The notes under the pieces are model-generated. The model did no database searches, was not told the origin of the DNA, and saw nothing but the letters and a program-made list of their open reading frames with translations. This document shows positions 19,020 to 19,852 of a stretch of 19,852 nt of DNA, piece by piece (the first letter of the stretch is position 1; every line of letters begins with the position of its first letter). Source of the DNA: Endotrypanum monterogeii (lineage: Eukaryota; Euglenozoa; Kinetoplastea; Trypanosomatida; Trypanosomatidae); NCBI GenBank assembly GCA_000333855.2, contig CM007335.1:249900-269751 (forward strand). Reading direction: 5' to 3'. Made by a program: the position numbers and the translations under genes.

Positions 19020-19178
19020 TCTAAAAGCAAGGCACTGCGAGCTCACACGATGGGCGCTCAAAGGCACTCGTGGGTTTGACGATATGTGCTCGTCCCGCCG
19101 GTGACGCAAAGGCTCGCCGGCTGGATGGCACACGCCAAGACGACACGAGGCCCACAGACGCATTCCAGACACCGGCCC
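19020..19178. repeat. Left arm of perfect 159-bp inverted repeat flanking the tRNA pair
   Basis: This segment is the exact reverse complement of 19694-19852; I compared it base by base and found no mismatch. The similarity ends sharply at 19178/19694 on the inner side, where both flanks become C- or G-rich but differ. The sequence is not simple repeat. It could be a mobile-element piece such as a SIDER-type degenerate retroposon, or a segmental inverted duplication; I cannot confirm either by eye. Confidence 0.95.
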
Positions 19179-19239
19179 GCCGCCCTCCCCACCCTTTTGG
19201 GGGGTAATTGTCGCGTAGCGGCTTCCGCCGGCTGTCCCC

Positions 19240-19257
19240 GGGGGGGGGGGGGGGGGG
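19240..19257. repeat. G18 homopolymer between left repeat arm and tRNA-Glu
   Basis: An uninterrupted run of 18 G, followed at 19276-19292 by 17 T. A second G-rich patch at about 19674-19696 abuts the right repeat arm. These runs can form quadruplexes and are prone to assembly error. Confidence 0.85.
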
Positions 19258-19406
19258 CCGCATGAACGCCCCACCTTTTTTTTTTTTTTTTTGGCGAGGG
19301 CCCCACGAAGGAGCGCGACCCCGACCCCGGCAAGATAGCCCCGACGCCCGCACAAAAACAATACCCATCGACTATAAGCTTGGCATTACACCCATGTATC
19401 TTTCGT

Positions 19407-19478
19407 TCCGATGTGGTATAGTGGATAGAACAAGCGGCTCTCACCCGCTAGACCCGGGTTCGATCCCCGGCATCGGAA
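19407..19478 (+). tRNA. tRNA-Glu (anticodon CTC)
   Basis: A 72-nt cloverleaf is seen. Acceptor TCCGATG (19407-19413) pairs perfectly with CATCGGA (19471-19477), and the discriminator is A. The anticodon stem AGCGG/CCGCT (19433-19437/19445-19449) closes a seven-base loop with CTC at 19440-19442, reading GAG codons. The T-arm has GGTTCGATCC, the usual B box, and the D-arm supplies the A box, so the RNA polymerase III promoter is internal. A T5 run at 19479-19483 is the terminator. It is transcribed towards the tRNA-Asp gene. Confidence 0.96.
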
Positions 19479-19483
19479 TTTTT
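19479..19483 (+). terminator. RNA polymerase III T-run terminator of tRNA-Glu
   Basis: Five T directly follow the discriminator base. Confidence 0.8.
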
Positions 19484-19516
19484 CTCAATGACCTAATATA
19501 ACAATCTCTAAAGCAG

Positions 19517-19520
19517 AAAA
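19517..19520 (-). terminator. RNA polymerase III T-run terminator of tRNA-Asp
   Basis: Four A on the plus strand, i.e. TTTT on the minus strand, one base after the mature 3' end plus discriminator. Confidence 0.65.
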
Positions 19521-19521
19521 G

Positions 19522-19593
19522 CTTCCCGGCCGGGAATTGAACCCGGGTCACCCGCGTGACAGGCGGGTATACTAACCACTATACTACCGAGAA
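19522..19593 (-). tRNA. tRNA-Asp (anticodon GTC)
   Basis: On the minus strand the acceptor TTCTCGG (from 19593) pairs with CCGGGAA with one T-G wobble, and the discriminator is G, typical of tRNA-Asp. The anticodon stem CCCGC/GCGGG closes the loop CTGTCAC with GTC (plus-strand 19558-19560). The T-arm GGTTCAATTCC gives the B box. It is convergent with tRNA-Glu; only about 43 bases separate the two genes. Confidence 0.96.
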
Positions 19594-19693
19594 CTGATAG
19601 ACAGTTCATCAACAGGCGTTGTCTCTATGGCTGGGGGCGTTGGTTCGGGGGGGCGCCGGGGGAAATGCGGGTGCTTGGGGGGGGGAGGGGGGG
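19594..19693. other. G-rich spacer between tRNA-Asp and the right repeat arm
   Basis: No gene seen; increasingly G-rich towards 19693. It is the upstream side of tRNA-Asp. Confidence 0.6.
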
Positions 19694-19852
19694 GGGCCGG
19701 TGTCTGGAATGCGTCTGTGGGCCTCGTGTCGTCTTGGCGTGTGCCATCCAGCCGGCGAGCCTTTGCGTCACCGGCGGGACGAGCACATATCGTCAAACCC
19801 ACGAGTGCCTTTGAGCGCCCATCGTGTGAGCTCGCAGTGCCTTGCTTTTAGA
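19694..19852. repeat. Right arm of perfect 159-bp inverted repeat (cut by window end)
   Basis: Exact reverse complement of 19020-19178. It reaches the last base of the window, so its true outer end is unknown and the duplication may be longer. Confidence 0.95.

Noticed and set aside
1..19852. CRISPR arrays, bacterial insertion sequences, spliced-leader or 5S rRNA genes
   Set aside because: No regularly spaced non-simple repeats, no transposase-like frame, and no match by eye to the spliced-leader exon or 5S rRNA.

Overview
The window looks like nuclear DNA of a trypanosomatid (kinetoplastid protist), probably in or near the Leishmaniinae (Leishmania and relatives); the genus is an inference. 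The reasons are: three long intronless GC-rich reading frames in tandem on one strand; very long gene-free spacers (about 3-4 kb) full of T/C tracts and (TA)n, (CA)n and (GA)n microsatellites; polypyrimidine tract plus AG signals upstream of each gene, as expected for spliced-leader trans-splicing; and nuclear-type tRNA genes with internal promoters and short T-run terminators. No bacterial signals, spliceosomal introns or CRISPR arrays were seen.

Layout. 1-1894 is leader/intergenic DNA. Gene A (1895-3988, 697 aa), gene B (7803-9563, 586 aa) and gene C (12645-14594, 649 aa) lie in the same direction, separated by spacers of about 3.8 and 3.1 kb that should hold long 3' UTRs. From about 15.0 to 18.1 kb the minus strand carries coding-like but broken sequence, interrupted by frameshifts, stops and microsatellites; it reads as a decayed gene or genes convergent with the A-B-C array. 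At the right end a tail-to-tail tRNA pair, tRNA-Glu(CTC) on plus and tRNA-Asp(GTC) on minus, is bracketed by a perfect 159-bp inverted repeat whose right arm runs to the window edge.

The main result is that A, B and C appear to be divergent paralogs although most of their length is low-complexity sequence. All three share, in order, a Met-Leu-Pro(3+) box, an Arg-Trp box, and a Trp-x6-Trp-Trp box with exactly the same internal spacing. B and C additionally share K-M-L-P-P-P before W-x2-N, an R-A-C-P-S motif, an Arg/Lys-rich tail after the WW box, and a D-H-x-T-L motif near the C-terminus. I do not recognise this as a named family. Gene A also has an RGG-type region, Asn/Gln runs and an H-N-P-Y tetrapeptide of the type reported to bind the trypanosome mRNA regulator MKT1. 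A role as cytoplasmic post-transcriptional regulators or RNP-granule components is a reasonable hypothesis but not shown by the sequence.
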